From Pseudomonas nicosulfuronedens (lineage in GTDB: Bacteria > Pseudomonadota > Gammaproteobacteria > Pseudomonadales > Pseudomonadaceae), in contig NZ_SWDV01000004.1 in NCBI RefSeq assembly GCF_005877905.1, forward strand, positions 186,001-250,000: 64,000 bases of DNA. The letters are read 5' to 3'. Under the pieces are notes generated by a model, which saw nothing but the letters and a program-made list of their open reading frames with translations, was not told the origin of the DNA and searched no databases. Each line of letters starts with the position of its first letter. Position 1 is the stretch's first letter. Made by a program: the position numbers and the translations under genes. Of this stretch, positions 38,904 to 47,197 are shown piece after piece.

Positions 38904-39400
38904 TTCGGCGCATCTTTCCGCACCCGTTGCTCAGCGGCGTGCTGCTGCTGAGCTGGCTGTTGCTGGTCAACGATTTCTCCCTTGGTCACTGGCTGCTCGG
39001 TGGGTTCCTTGGCCTGACGATCCCGCTGCTGTGCCGCAACCTGCTGCTGGCCGCGCCGCGCATCCAGCGGCCGGGCCTGCTGCTGCGTTTCATCGGCCTG
39101 GTGCTCTACGACATCGTGGTTGCCAACCTGCAGGTGGCAAAGCTGGTGCTCGGGCCGAAGGCAAACCTGCAGCCGGGCTTCGTCGAGATTCCCCTGGAGC
39201 TGACCGATGACCTGGCCATCAGCATCCTCGCCAGCGTTATCACCCTGACCCCGGGCACCTGTTCCGCCGACCTGTCCGCCGACCGTCGCACGCTGCTGGT
39301 CCATGGCATCGACGTACCGGACCCACAGGCGCTGGTGGCGGACATCAAGGCGCGCTACGAGGCGCCGCTGAAGGAGGTGTTCGCATGCTCGGCATCGTGA
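38900..39400 (+). CDS. shaE: Mrp-type Na+/H+ antiporter subunit E
   Basis: 166 aa. Two N-terminal helices, then the MrpE cytoplasmic domain with ELTDDLAISILASVITLTPGTCSADLSADRRTLLVHGIDVPDP, the family hallmark. Overlaps shaD (4 bp) and shaF (16 bp). Confidence 0.95.
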   Translation: MIRRIFPHPLLSGVLLLSWLLLVNDFSLGHWLLGGFLGLTIPLLCRNLLLAAPRIQRPGLLLRFIGLVLYDIVVANLQVAKLVLGPKANLQPGFVEIPLELTDDLAISILASVITLTPGTCSADLSADRRTLLVHGIDVPDPQALVADIKARYEAPLKEVFACSAS

Positions 39401-39654
39401 TCCCAATCTGCCTGGCGCTGCTGGGTATCGCCGTGCTGCTCACCGTGGCGCGGCTGATTCGCGGGCCCTCGGTGGCGGACCGCATCCTCGCGCTGGACAC
39501 CCTGTCCGTGGAAGCCATCGCGCTGATCGTGTTGTTCGGCATCTGGAAGGGCAGTGGCCTGTACTTCGAGGCGGCGCTACTGATCGCGGTAATGGGCTTC
39601 GTCAGCACCGTGGCCCTGTGCAAGTTCCTGCTGCGCGGAGACATCATCGAATGA
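39385..39654 (+). CDS. shaF: Mrp-type Na+/H+ antiporter subunit F
   Basis: 89 aa, three helices. RGPSVADRILALDTLSVEAIALIVLFGI is the MnhF signature containing the conserved Asp. Starts inside the end of shaE, so its translation depends on it. Confidence 0.95.
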   Translation: MLGIVIPICLALLGIAVLLTVARLIRGPSVADRILALDTLSVEAIALIVLFGIWKGSGLYFEAALLIAVMGFVSTVALCKFLLRGDIIE

Positions 39655-39980
39655 GTGTTCTGATCGAAGCGCTGGTCTGCCTGCTGTTGCTGGCCGGCAG
39701 CCTGTTCGCCCTGCTCGGCGCCATCGGCCTGTACCGCCTGCCGGACTTCTACACGCGCCTGCACGCACCCACCAAGGCATCGACCCTGGGCGTGGGCGGG
39801 GTGGTACTGGCCTCGCTGCTTTACTTCAGCACGCGCGGCGAGGGCGTCAGCCTGCACGAGGTACTGATCACCGTGTTCCTCTTCATCACCGCGCCAGTCA
39901 GCGCGCACCTGCTGGCCAAGGCGGCGATGCAGCAGCGCGTGCCGGTGGAGCGTGGGACCCAGGGCAAGCCCTGGGAGTGA
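39651..39980 (+). CDS. shaG: Mrp-type Na+/H+ antiporter subunit G
   Basis: 109 aa from ATG 39651, overlapping the shaF stop (ATGA). Three helices and the MnhG/PhaG motif LYRLPDFYTRLHAPTKASTLGVGGV. Last gene of the Sha operon. Confidence 0.95.
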   Translation: MSVLIEALVCLLLLAGSLFALLGAIGLYRLPDFYTRLHAPTKASTLGVGGVVLASLLYFSTRGEGVSLHEVLITVFLFITAPVSAHLLAKAAMQQRVPVERGTQGKPWE

Positions 39981-40143
39981 TTTCGAACAGACCTTGCCTG
40001 CGATGCTTGCGGATTAGGTGCTCGGCGTCGCTTCGGCGTGCGCGTCAGCTTCTTGTTTCGCCCCCTCGGGCGAGTCCCTTTTGGCAAACGTCGGATAGCC
40101 GCCCTCCCAAAAGGAACCAAAAGGTCTTGCCCCGGACATCCGG

Positions 40144-40275
40144 TTTTTCGCTTAGGCGAAAAATTCCCTCGTTGAAGCGAAGTTTCAGGGGCACGCGTCG
40201 AAGGGCCATCCCTGGCCCATCGACGCTCTCGCGACATCCATGTCGCTCAACCCCTGAAACTCCGCTTCAACGAGG
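40144..40275. repeat. Multi-hairpin structured repeat element
   Basis: A hairpin TTTTTCGC-ttag-GCGAAAAA (40144-40163) is followed by an outer stem of 25-bp arms (40167-40191 and 40251-40275; CCTCGTTGAAGCGAAGTTTC opens the left arm) with one mismatch that would be a G-U pair in RNA. Inside it are two more hairpins: 40195-40226 (GCGTCGA/TCGACGC extended by GGGCCA/TGGCCC) and 40231-40246 (GCGACAT/ATGTCGC). The folding is that of a three-way junction. From memory, this kind of sequence recurs in Pseudomonas genomes and is sometimes mis-annotated as short proteins. Confidence 0.8.
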
Positions 40276-40395
40276 CCTCCTGAACGGGGCACTTGGCGCG
40301 TGCGGATATTTCTCTGGAAGCCTTCAGAGCCAGCGCCAGCGCCAGAATTAGAACCAGAGCTAGAGCTAGAGCTGGATCGGCAGCGGGGGCTCTTC

Positions 40396-40473
40396 GTAGG
40401 AGCGAGCTTGCTCGCGAACCGCCCTAGCGCCGGAGCCGTCGGTGAGTTTGTTCGCGAGCAAGCTCGCTCCTAC
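40396..40473. repeat. REP-like inverted pair
   Basis: 23-bp arms at 40396-40418 and 40451-40473 are exact reverse complements (GTAGGAGCGAGCTTGCTCGC core). Same element as at 9902 and 44757. Confidence 0.9.
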
Positions 40474-40572
40474 AGTTCGAATTCGGCCCATACAGTTTCC
40501 CCTCCGTTCTGTACCTGTCGGTCTGATCCGCCCGCCTCCTATACTCCGGGGACCTTTTGACTGGAGCGTCCC

Positions 40573-41478
40573 GTGCAGCAATCCCGGCCGTTCGCCCTCG
40601 CGTGCCTGGTGCTGGCCATGGCGCTCTGGGGCAGTTCCTTCATCGCACTGAAGTTCGCCTTCCAGGAAATGCCGGCCATGTGGGTGATCTTCGCCCGGAT
40701 GGCGCTGGGCAGCCTGATCTTCCTCGCCGCGTGGCGCTGGCGCGGGCGCATCGACTACCGCCCCGGCGACTGGAAGTGGCTGCTGGCGCTGGCCGCCTGC
40801 GAGCCCTGCCTGTACTTCATCTTCGAGTCCCTGGCATTGCAACAGACCAGCGCCGCGCAGGCCGGCATGATCACCGCACTGCTGCCCCTGCTGGTGGCGG
40901 TCGGCGCCTTCTTCCTGCTGCAGGAGAAGATCGCCCGCAATACCTGGCTGGGCTTCGCCCTGGCGGTGCTCGGCTCGCTCTGGCTGACGCTGGCCAGCGA
41001 GCCGGACCGCCACGCGCCCAACCCGCTGTTGGGCAACTTCTACGAACTGCTGGCGATGCTCTGTGCCACCGGCTACACCCTGCTGCTCAAGCACCTGTCG
41101 GCGCGCTATTCGCCCTTCATCCTGACCGCCATGCAGGCGTTCATCGGCTCGCTGTTCTTCCTGCCGCTGGCGCTGGCAACCTCCGGATTGCCGGCAGCGC
41201 CCGGCCCGACCGGCTGGTTCGCCCTGGTCTACCTGGGCAGCGTGGTCACCGTCGGCGCCTACGGCCTGTACAACTTCGGCGTGAGCCGCCTGCCGGCGAG
41301 CCAGGCGACCGGTTTCATCAACCTGATCCCGGTGTTCACCCTGATCTTTGCCGCCTTGCTGCTGGGCGAGGTGCTCAGCGGCCAGCAGGCGCTGGCCGCC
41401 GGCCTGGTGTTTGCCGGTGTCGCCCTCAGCCAGTGGCGCAGCGCGCCGCCCACATCGCCTGCCGGTGTGCTGGACTGA
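40573..41478 (+). CDS. EamA/DMT-family transporter
   Basis: 301 aa, ten hydrophobic helices in two EamA repeats ([14 protein letters not shown]... and ...[36 protein letters not shown]). GTG start at 40573 with TGGAG 8 bp upstream; no ATG nearby fits the N-terminus. Members export amino acids or metabolites. Followed after 38 bp by a PLP enzyme and a racemase, hinting that it exports an amino-acid-like compound (inference). Confidence 0.9.
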   Translation: MQQSRPFALACLVLAMALWGSSFIALKFAFQEMPAMWVIFARMALGSLIFLAAWRWRGRIDYRPGDWKWLLALAACEPCLYFIFESLALQQTSAAQAGMITALLPLLVAVGAFFLLQEKIARNTWLGFALAVLGSLWLTLASEPDRHAPNPLLGNFYELLAMLCATGYTLLLKHLSARYSPFILTAMQAFIGSLFFLPLALATSGLPAAPGPTGWFALVYLGSVVTVGAYGLYNFGVSRLPASQATGFINLIPVFTLIFAALLLGEVLSGQQALAAGLVFAGVALSQWRSAPPTSPAGVLD

Positions 41479-41516
41479 ACCCATTGAACCGCTTGCCCTG
41501 CCAGGAGAACGACACG

Positions 41517-42617
41517 ATGGCCACCCAGGAACGCAACTGGACCCGTGAGGCGATCCGCATCATCGAAGCGGATTTCCAGCGCAGCGCCGATACCCACCTG
41601 ATCCCCCTGGACATGCCCGGCCTGCCGGGCGTGGACCTGTATTTCAAGGACGAGTCGAGCCACCCCACCGGCAGCCTCAAGCACCGACTGGCGCGCTCGC
41701 TGTTCCTCTACGCGCTGTGCAACGGCTGGCTGAAGCCGGGCGCACCGGTGATCGAGGCGTCCAGCGGCTCGACGGCGATCTCCGAGGCGTACTTCGCGCG
41801 GCTGCTCGGCGTGCCGTTCATTGCCGTGGTGCCGGCCAGTACCTCGAAGGAGAAGATCGCGCAGATCGCCTTCTACGGCGGCCAGGCGCATCTGGTCGAC
41901 GACCCGACGCAGATCTACGCCGAGTCCGAGCGCCTGGCGAAGGAAACCGGCGGCCACTTCATGGATCAGTTCACCTATGCCGAGCGCGCCACCGACTGGC
42001 GGGCTAACAACAATATCGCCGAGTCGATCTTCCAGCAGATGCGCCACGAACGTTTCCCCGAACCGGCCTGGCTGGTTTCCAGCCCCGGTACCGGCGGCAC
42101 CCTGGCGACCCTGGGGCGCTTCGCCCGCTACCGCCGACATGACACCCGCGTGCTCTGCGCCGACGCCGAGCGCTCGGTGTTCTTCGACTCTTATAAAACT
42201 GGTGACCGCGACCTGACCCTGAGCTACGGCTCGCGCATCGAAGGCATTGGCCGCCCCCGCGTGGAAGCTTCCTTCCTGCCCAACGTGCTCGATGCCTGCT
42301 GCAAGGTGCCGGACGACCTGTCGCTGGCGGCCATGCATTACCTGGCCCAGCGTCTGGGCCGGCATGTTGGCGGCTCCAGCGGCACCAACCTGATCGGCGC
42401 GCTGCTGGTCGCGCGGCAGATGGTGGCGCGGCGCGAGAGCGGCTCAGTGGTGGCGATTCTCTGCGACAGCGGCGAGCGCTACGAGACCACCTACTACAAC
42501 CCGCTGTGGCTGATTTCCCAGGGCTTCGACCTCGATCCGCTGATCGAGGCCGTGCGCCAGTGCGCCGAGCACGGCGCGGCGCTGCCCGGCGATCTGCCCT
42601 GTATCGGACTGGACTGA
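41517..42617 (+). CDS. PLP-dependent cysteine synthase-family enzyme (fold type II)
   Basis: 366 aa from ATG 41517 (AGGAG upstream). PLP lysine K55 in [14 protein letters not shown]; phosphate-binding loop [17 protein letters not shown]; glycine-rich [18 protein letters not shown]. Closest in pattern to CysK/CysM-like proteins but with an unusual N-terminal DLYFKDESS and a C-terminal [16 protein letters not shown]. True substrate not deducible; a lyase, deaminase or beta-replacement activity is possible. Operon with EamA and a racemase-like gene. Confidence 0.85.
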   Translation: MATQERNWTREAIRIIEADFQRSADTHLIPLDMPGLPGVDLYFKDESSHPTGSLKHRLARSLFLYALCNGWLKPGAPVIEASSGSTAISEAYFARLLGVPFIAVVPASTSKEKIAQIAFYGGQAHLVDDPTQIYAESERLAKETGGHFMDQFTYAERATDWRANNNIAESIFQQMRHERFPEPAWLVSSPGTGGTLATLGRFARYRRHDTRVLCADAERSVFFDSYKTGDRDLTLSYGSRIEGIGRPRVEASFLPNVLDACCKVPDDLSLAAMHYLAQRLGRHVGGSSGTNLIGALLVARQMVARRESGSVVAILCDSGERYETTYYNPLWLISQGFDLDPLIEAVRQCAEHGAALPGDLPCIGLD

Positions 42618-42634
42618 TCCCCAGGGAGGGAAGC

Positions 42635-43324
42635 ATGAAAACCATCGGCCTGATCGGCGGCATGAGCTGGGAATCGACCATTCCCTACTACCGGCAGATC
42701 AACGAACGCATCAAGGAACGCCTGGGCGGCCTGCACTCGGCGAGGGTCGCGCTGTACAGCGTGGACTTCCACGACATCGAGCGCCTGCAGCATGCCGGCG
42801 ACTGGGACGCCGCTGGCCGTGTGCTGGCGGACGCGGCTCGCTCGCTGAAGGCGGCGGGCGCGGACTTCCTCGTGCTCTGTACCAACACCATGCACAAGGT
42901 GGCGCCGGCCATCGAGGCGGCGGTGGACATCCCGCTGCTGCACATCGCCGACCCGACCGCCGAGGCGATCCGCGCGGCCGGCGTTTCCACGGTCGGCCTG
43001 CTGGGCACGCGCTTCACCATGGAGCAGGCGTTCTACAAGGATCGCCTGGTGGACAAGTTCGGACTGAAGGTCCTGACGCCGAGCGAGGCCGATCGCCAGG
43101 TCGTGCACCGGATCATCTATGAAGAGCTGTGCCTGGGTCAGATTCGCGATGCGTCGCGGGAGGAGTACCGGCGCATCATCGCCGCGCTGGTGGAGCAGGG
43201 CGCCGAGGCGGTGATCCTCGGTTGCACGGAGATTTCCCTGCTGGTCGGCCCGGCGGATGCCTCGGTGCCGCTGTTCGACACCACGGCGCTCCACGCCCTG
43301 CATGCGGCCGACGCCGCCCTTTGA
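42635..43324 (+). CDS. Aspartate/glutamate racemase family protein
   Basis: 229 aa from ATG 42635 with GGGAGG upstream. MKTIGLIGGMSWEST is the start typical of the YgeA/RacX-type family. Catalytic cysteines are in LCTNTMHK (~residue 82) and in GCTEISLLV (~residue 195), so both acid/base Cys are present. Expected to racemise Asp, Glu or another amino acid without PLP. It starts 17 bp after the PLP-enzyme gene. Confidence 0.9.
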   Translation: MKTIGLIGGMSWESTIPYYRQINERIKERLGGLHSARVALYSVDFHDIERLQHAGDWDAAGRVLADAARSLKAAGADFLVLCTNTMHKVAPAIEAAVDIPLLHIADPTAEAIRAAGVSTVGLLGTRFTMEQAFYKDRLVDKFGLKVLTPSEADRQVVHRIIYEELCLGQIRDASREEYRRIIAALVEQGAEAVILGCTEISLLVGPADASVPLFDTTALHALHAADAAL

Positions 43325-43338
43325 CGAGGACGAACAGC

Positions 43339-43590
43339 ATGAGCTTCATCAGCCTGAAGGTACGTGCCGCGTTCATCATGCACGGCTATGACGAGCAGAA
43401 CCGCGAGGTGATCGAGCAGGTCTCGGACCCGGACTTCGTCGAGAAGCTGGTGCGCCTCGAGCGCATCCAGTCGATCAGCGAGAAGTACGTGCTGGTAACG
43501 GCCAGCGATGGCCGGCTGGCGTACTGGGAATACGACGGGGAATTCGCCGTGCTGAAGGCGCGGCTGATGGCGGCGGGGCTGCTGGTCTGA
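43339..43590 (+). CDS. Small hypothetical protein, last gene of the racemase operon
   Basis: 83 aa, no signal or membrane segment. Mixed alpha/beta; SEKYVLVTASDGRLAYWEYDGEFAVLKARL suggests a compact beta-rich C-terminal half. No family recognised. Lies 14 bp after the racemase gene, so probably co-transcribed. Confidence 0.65.
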   Translation: MSFISLKVRAAFIMHGYDEQNREVIEQVSDPDFVEKLVRLERIQSISEKYVLVTASDGRLAYWEYDGEFAVLKARLMAAGLLV

Positions 43591-43606
43591 GCCCCGCCGA
43601 TGGCGA

Positions 43607-44275
43607 TCAGTCGCCGCTGGAACCGCCCGGATAGGCGCACCCGCGCATGACCTTGTTATCCAGGCGCAGCTCGGCGGAGAGGTTGCTCAGCGCGCCGCTC
43701 ATGCTGTCCTGGCAGCGTGCCGGGGCGACCCACAGTTCGACCTTCTCGCCGTTGGCCTCGCTGGAGTAACTGGTGCTGCCGTCTGGCACTCCCTCTGCGA
43801 TGTAGGGCAGCGCCAGCGATTCCTTGCCCGGTTGCTCGATCAGCATGCCCTGGCTGTTCACCAGCACGCTCCAGCCCGGCTCGTTGCCGTGGGCGCGGAC
43901 CACCGCACGCTTGAAGTTCGGGTCATCGCAGCCGGAGCCTTCGTTCTGCAGGCGATACACCTTGGCCACTTCCAGCTTGCCGTCGGTGCCCTGGGTGCTG
44001 CTGCCGCTGAAGCTGCCGCGCAGGTCGGCGTACAGCGAGGCGGCGCCGTCGTTGAACATCTCCAGCGCGTCGCGGGGCAGGCCGGTGTTGCCGGTGTCCT
44101 CGATGCTGAAGCGGCGCTGCTCGGTGCAACTGCGGAACACCAGCTTGCCGTCCTGACGAGTCAGTTCGCCCTGCAGGCGGGTGGAGGCGTTAAGATCGGT
44201 CTTGTTCGGCGTCCACACCTGGCAGGCGGCGAACAGGGGCAGCAGGCTGAACAGAATGAAACGGCTGGATCGCAT
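43607..44275 (-). CDS. COG3650-type lipoprotein
   Basis: 222 aa. Lipobox PLFAAC (Cys18). Two similar beta-rich segments: FRSCTEQRRFSIEDTG (region 1) and RAHGNEPGWSVLVNSQGMLIEQPG (region 2), a COG3650 pattern. Four further Cys (two near SGCDD/RCQD, one CAYPGG) may form disulfides. Periplasm-facing; function unknown. GGGAG ribosome site. Confidence 0.75.
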   Translation of the reverse strand: MRSSRFILFSLLPLFAACQVWTPNKTDLNASTRLQGELTRQDGKLVFRSCTEQRRFSIEDTGNTGLPRDALEMFNDGAASLYADLRGSFSGSSTQGTDGKLEVAKVYRLQNEGSGCDDPNFKRAVVRAHGNEPGWSVLVNSQGMLIEQPGKESLALPYIAEGVPDGSTSYSSEANGEKVELWVAPARCQDSMSGALSNLSAELRLDNKVMRGCAYPGGSSGD

Positions 44276-44351
44276 GGAACGGGCTCCCTCGAAAGTGCGC
44301 CCACGTTACCCAGCGAAGCCGGCTACCTCAAGCTGACGAGGAGGATTTCGG

Positions 44352-44750
44352 ATGATTCGTTGCAAGCGCGCCTATGAACCGGCGACGCAGGAAGATGGCC
44401 AGCGGGTGCTGGTCGACCGCTTGTGGCCACGGGGAGTTCGCAAGGAGGACCTGCACATGGAGCTGTGGGCCAAGGAGGCGTCTCCGTCCAACGAGCTGCG
44501 CCAGCGTTTCCACCACGACCCAAGCCTGTTCGAGGACTTCCGCAAGGCCTACCACGGCGAGCTGAATGCCCACCCGGAGCACTGGATGGGCCTGCTGGAC
44601 CTGGCGCGCAAGGGCACGTTGACGCTGCTCTATGCGGCCAAGGACGAGGAGCACAACAACGCCCAGGTACTGGCGGAGTTCCTTGAGGACGAGTTGGAGA
44701 AGCAGGGTGAGGGGAGTTCTCCGGTGTGCTACGCCGGCAAGGCCGAATAG
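44352..44750 (+). CDS. DUF488 (YeaO-like) protein
   Basis: 132 aa with DUF488 hallmarks: VLVDRLWPRGVRKEDLHMELWAKEASPSNELRQRFHHD and LLYAAKDEEHNNAQVL. Cytosolic; role unknown. Followed by a REP pair. Confidence 0.88.
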   Translation: MIRCKRAYEPATQEDGQRVLVDRLWPRGVRKEDLHMELWAKEASPSNELRQRFHHDPSLFEDFRKAYHGELNAHPEHWMGLLDLARKGTLTLLYAAKDEEHNNAQVLAEFLEDELEKQGEGSSPVCYAGKAE

Positions 44751-44756
44751 GGGCTG

Positions 44757-44824
44757 TTCGCGAGCAAGCTCGCTCCTACAGTTCCCGGCGAAGGCTTTTC
44801 TGTAGGAGCGAGCTTGCTCGCGAA
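44757..44824. repeat. REP-like inverted pair
   Basis: 23-bp arms at 44757-44779 and 44802-44824, exact reverse complements, identical to the 40396 pair in sequence. Confidence 0.9.
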
Positions 44825-44860
44825 CCAGGGCCAACGACTGAGGCAGAAGCATCAGGACCG

Positions 44861-44940
44861 TAGGATGGGTGGAGCTTGCGATACCCATCGGCGATGTCTG
44901 CCGGTTCATTGACGGGTATCGCTTCGCTCCACACCATCCT
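44861..44940. repeat. Second-type inverted repeat
   Basis: Arms TAGGATGGGTGGAGC...GCGATACCC (44861-44886) and GGGTATCGCTTCGCTCC...CATCCT (44914-44940) are imperfect inverses. Distinct from the REP family. From memory, similar GATACCC-containing motifs occur between genes in other pseudomonads. The short gap to the SDR gene holds no other feature. Confidence 0.65.
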
Positions 44941-44975
44941 GCGCAAAGCCTCCAAGCACACAGCATGCGAGGCGG

Positions 44976-45575
44976 TCACCAGATCTTGTACACCTGCCCG
45001 CTCTGCTTGCCTTCCACGCTGCGGGCGAAGCCCAGCGCGGCATTGGCGGCCGGCACCGGCTTGAAGCCGCGGAAGAACGGCGCGTAGCCTTCCATCGATT
45101 CCACCAGCACGTTCGGGCTCACCGCGTTGATCCGCTGGCCGCGCGGGAGTTCCAGGGCGGCGCTGCGCACAAAGCCTTCCACTGCACCGTTGACCAGGCT
45201 GGCCGAGCTGCCCAGGACGATGGGCTGTTCGCTGAGGATGCCGGTGGTCAGGGTGAAGGAGGCGCCATCATTGGCGTACTGGCTGCCGATCAGCACCAGG
45301 TTGACCTGGCCCATCAGCTTGTCCTTCAGACCGACTGCCATTTCCGCCTCGCCCATTTCCGAGAGTGCACCGAAATGCACCTTGCCAGCGGTACTGATCA
45401 ACGCGTCGAAACCGCCGACCTGCTCGAACAGCTTGCGGATCGAGGTGCTGTCGGTGATGTCCACGCGATAGTCGCCGCTGCTGCGGCCGACGCGGATGAT
45501 GTCGTGGCGCTGGCCCAGTTCATTGGCGACCGCCTGGCCGAGGGTGCCGCTGGCGCCGATCAGGATGATTTTCAT
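44976..45575 (-). CDS. Short-chain dehydrogenase/reductase
   Basis: 199 aa from ATG 45575. Rossmann motif MKIILIGASGTLGQAVANEL, DITDSTSIRKLF, and an STAGKVHFG segment replacing NNAG. The YxxxK pair is not in its canonical place (SSASLVNGAVEGFVRSAALEL), so this is an atypical SDR. Divergent from a LysR regulator that probably controls it. Confidence 0.85.
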   Translation of the reverse strand: MKIILIGASGTLGQAVANELGQRHDIIRVGRSSGDYRVDITDSTSIRKLFEQVGGFDALISTAGKVHFGALSEMGEAEMAVGLKDKLMGQVNLVLIGSQYANDGASFTLTTGILSEQPIVLGSSASLVNGAVEGFVRSAALELPRGQRINAVSPNVLVESMEGYAPFFRGFKPVPAANAALGFARSVEGKQSGQVYKIW

Positions 45576-45671
45576 GAGGCTCTCCACTGAGGGGTATGGC
45601 TGAAGGTGAATTCAGTCTAGAGTGGCTTCCTGTTGTGATAATCCAGCTAATCGATAACCTTTGGTTTTCAT

Positions 45672-46601
45672 ATGGAAACAATAACCAGCGACCTGGAAGA
45701 CCTTTCCGCCTTCGCCGTGCTGCTGGAGTGCGGCAGCTTCACCCGTGCCGCAGAGAGGCTCGGCTGCAGCAAGGGGCAACTGTCCAAGCGAATTTCCGCG
45801 TTGGAGCGTGCTTTGGGGGCGACGCTGCTGCACCGTACGACGCGGCGTCTGTCGCTGACCGCCGCAGGCGCTGCGCTGTTGCCCGAGGCCCAGGCGCTTA
45901 ACGCCCAGGCCGCAAGGGCGCGGCAGGCGGTGCTGGCTTTGCAGGAGGAGGCGCAGGGCAAGGTGCGGCTGAGCGTGCCGGTGTCCCTGGGCGAGACCTT
46001 CTTCGATGCCTGGCTGATGGAGTTTTCCCGCCAGTACCCGGATATCCGCCTGGAGCTGGACCTGTCCAACGAGCGCCGGGATCTGATGGCCGACGGCTTC
46101 GACCTCGCCATCCGCTCCGGCAGCCTGGCAGTGGACGAGCGCCTGGTGGCGCGGCCGCTGTTCGCCCTTCAGGAACTGACCTGCGCGACACCGGCCTATC
46201 TCGCCGAGCACGGCGTGCCGCAGGTTCCCGCGGAGCTGGCCGGACATTCCTGCCTGCAGAACACTCACTACCAGGACAGCGACGTCTGGCTCTATCAGCG
46301 GCACCACGAACTGTTCCGCGTGACGGTGAATGGCCTGCTGGCGAGCAACCACTACACCTTGCTGAAGAAGGCAGCGCTGGCCGGGGCAGGGATCAGCCGG
46401 TTGCCGTCCTACATGATTCAGCGGGAATTGGCTGAAGGCAGCCTGGTCTGGCTGCTGCGCGACTACCAGACCCGGACCCAGCCGGTGTTCCTCATCCATC
46501 CGTACCAGAGCCGCCTGCCGCGTCGTACGCAGCTGCTGGCGGACTATCTGCTGCGCTGGTTCGAGCGCAGTCGGATGCAGCTGGTTGCCCTGGAAGGCTG
46601 A
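45672..46601 (+). CDS. LysR-family transcriptional regulator
   Basis: 309 aa. Winged helix-turn-helix LSAFAVLLECGSFTRAAERLGCSKGQLSKRISALERALGATLLHRTTRRLSLT (~11-63), then the periplasmic-binding-like effector domain. It is divergent from the atypical SDR gene with a 96-bp shared promoter region, the usual layout for a LysR regulator and its target. Confidence 0.93.
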   Translation: METITSDLEDLSAFAVLLECGSFTRAAERLGCSKGQLSKRISALERALGATLLHRTTRRLSLTAAGAALLPEAQALNAQAARARQAVLALQEEAQGKVRLSVPVSLGETFFDAWLMEFSRQYPDIRLELDLSNERRDLMADGFDLAIRSGSLAVDERLVARPLFALQELTCATPAYLAEHGVPQVPAELAGHSCLQNTHYQDSDVWLYQRHHELFRVTVNGLLASNHYTLLKKAALAGAGISRLPSYMIQRELAEGSLVWLLRDYQTRTQPVFLIHPYQSRLPRRTQLLADYLLRWFERSRMQLVALEG

Positions 46602-46611
46602 AAGAAAGTTC

Positions 46612-46660
46612 GTTCAGCTTCGTTCAGCGTTGGTTCAGAGAGGGTTCAGGGGGAGTTCAG
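46612..46660 (+). promoter_or_regulatory. Five phased GTTCAG direct repeats (PhoP-box-like array)
   Basis: GTTCAG occurs at 46612, 46622, 46633, 46644 and 46655, spacing 10, 11, 11 and 11 bp, i.e. one helical turn apart on one DNA face. Tandem half-sites with 11-bp period are typical for OmpR/PhoB-family response regulators. The enteric PhoP box is (T/G)GTTTA-N5-(T/G)GTTTA, and slyB belongs to the PhoP regulon in enterics, so PhoP is my favoured candidate. The array lies 56 bp upstream of slyB copy 2. A TTAGGCT at 46670 could be its -10. Confidence 0.7.
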
Positions 46661-46715
46661 GGACCGATCGTTAGGCTTTCACCATCACTTTTGAGAGCCT
46701 TCCGAGGTCAACATC

Positions 46716-47177
46716 ATGAACCGTCCCACGCTGATTCTGACTGCCCTGTTTGCCAGCGCCGCTCTGCTGAGCGGCTGCGCTTCCAACCTGTCGGGCTCTT
46801 CCTACTCCCGTGCCGACGCTCGCTCCGTGCAGAACGTGCGCATGGGCACCATCGAATCGCTGCGCCCGGTGCAGATCGAAGGCACCAAGACGCCCATCGG
46901 CACCCTGGCCGGTACGGCCATCGGCGGCATCGCCGGCAACTCCATCGGCGGCGGCCGCGGCAAGGCCATTACCACCATTCTTGGCGGCGTCGCTGGCGGC
47001 GCGGCAGGCTCGGCGGTGGAAGAGGGCATCACCCGCACCCAGGGCGTCGAAATTGTGGTCCGCGAGGATGACGGCGGCACCCGCGCCTATGTCCAGGCGG
47101 TGGATTCCCAGCAGTTCCGGGTCGGTGATCGCGTTCGCATCATGTCCGTCAACGGCGCCAGCCGCGTGACCCTTTGA
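46716..47177 (+). CDS. slyB: SlyB-type glycine-zipper outer membrane lipoprotein (copy 2)
   Basis: 153 aa, paralogue of the 33549 gene: same lipobox layout (LSGC, Cys21), QNVRMGTIESLRPVQIEGTKTPIGT, glycine zipper GTAIGGIAGNSIGGGRGKAITTILGGVAGGAAGS, and C-terminal GVEIVVREDDGGTRAYVQ...FRVGDRVRIMSVNGASRV. The distinguishing feature is the GTTCAG array upstream. Followed 20 bp later by a PagP-like barrel, probably in one operon. Confidence 0.9.
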   Translation: MNRPTLILTALFASAALLSGCASNLSGSSYSRADARSVQNVRMGTIESLRPVQIEGTKTPIGTLAGTAIGGIAGNSIGGGRGKAITTILGGVAGGAAGSAVEEGITRTQGVEIVVREDDGGTRAYVQAVDSQQFRVGDRVRIMSVNGASRVTL

Positions 47178-47197
47178 GCTGACGCGGAGATCCCACC

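Larger units (their letters stand above)
39981..40572. other. 592-bp gene-free region of nested repeats
   Basis: No credible gene. Contents in order: a TTTTGG/CCAAAAGG inverted pair near 40080-40120; hairpin 40144-40163; the four-part structured element 40167-40275; a low-complexity CCAGCGCCAG/AGAGCTAGAGCTAGAG stretch near 40330-40375; a REP pair 40396-40473; and the promoter of the EamA gene. The shaG transcript must end somewhere in here. Confidence 0.75.

Noticed and set aside
40557..41516. Extension of the PLP enzyme frame back through the EamA gene
   Set aside because: Out-of-frame reading of the transporter; the ATG at 41517 has an AGGAG site and starts the conserved domain.
46612..46660. 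CRISPR or simple tandem repeat for the GTTCAG array
   Set aside because: Units are only 6 bp with variable 4-5 bp spacers and lie at promoter distance from a gene; response-regulator half-sites explain the 11-bp phasing better.
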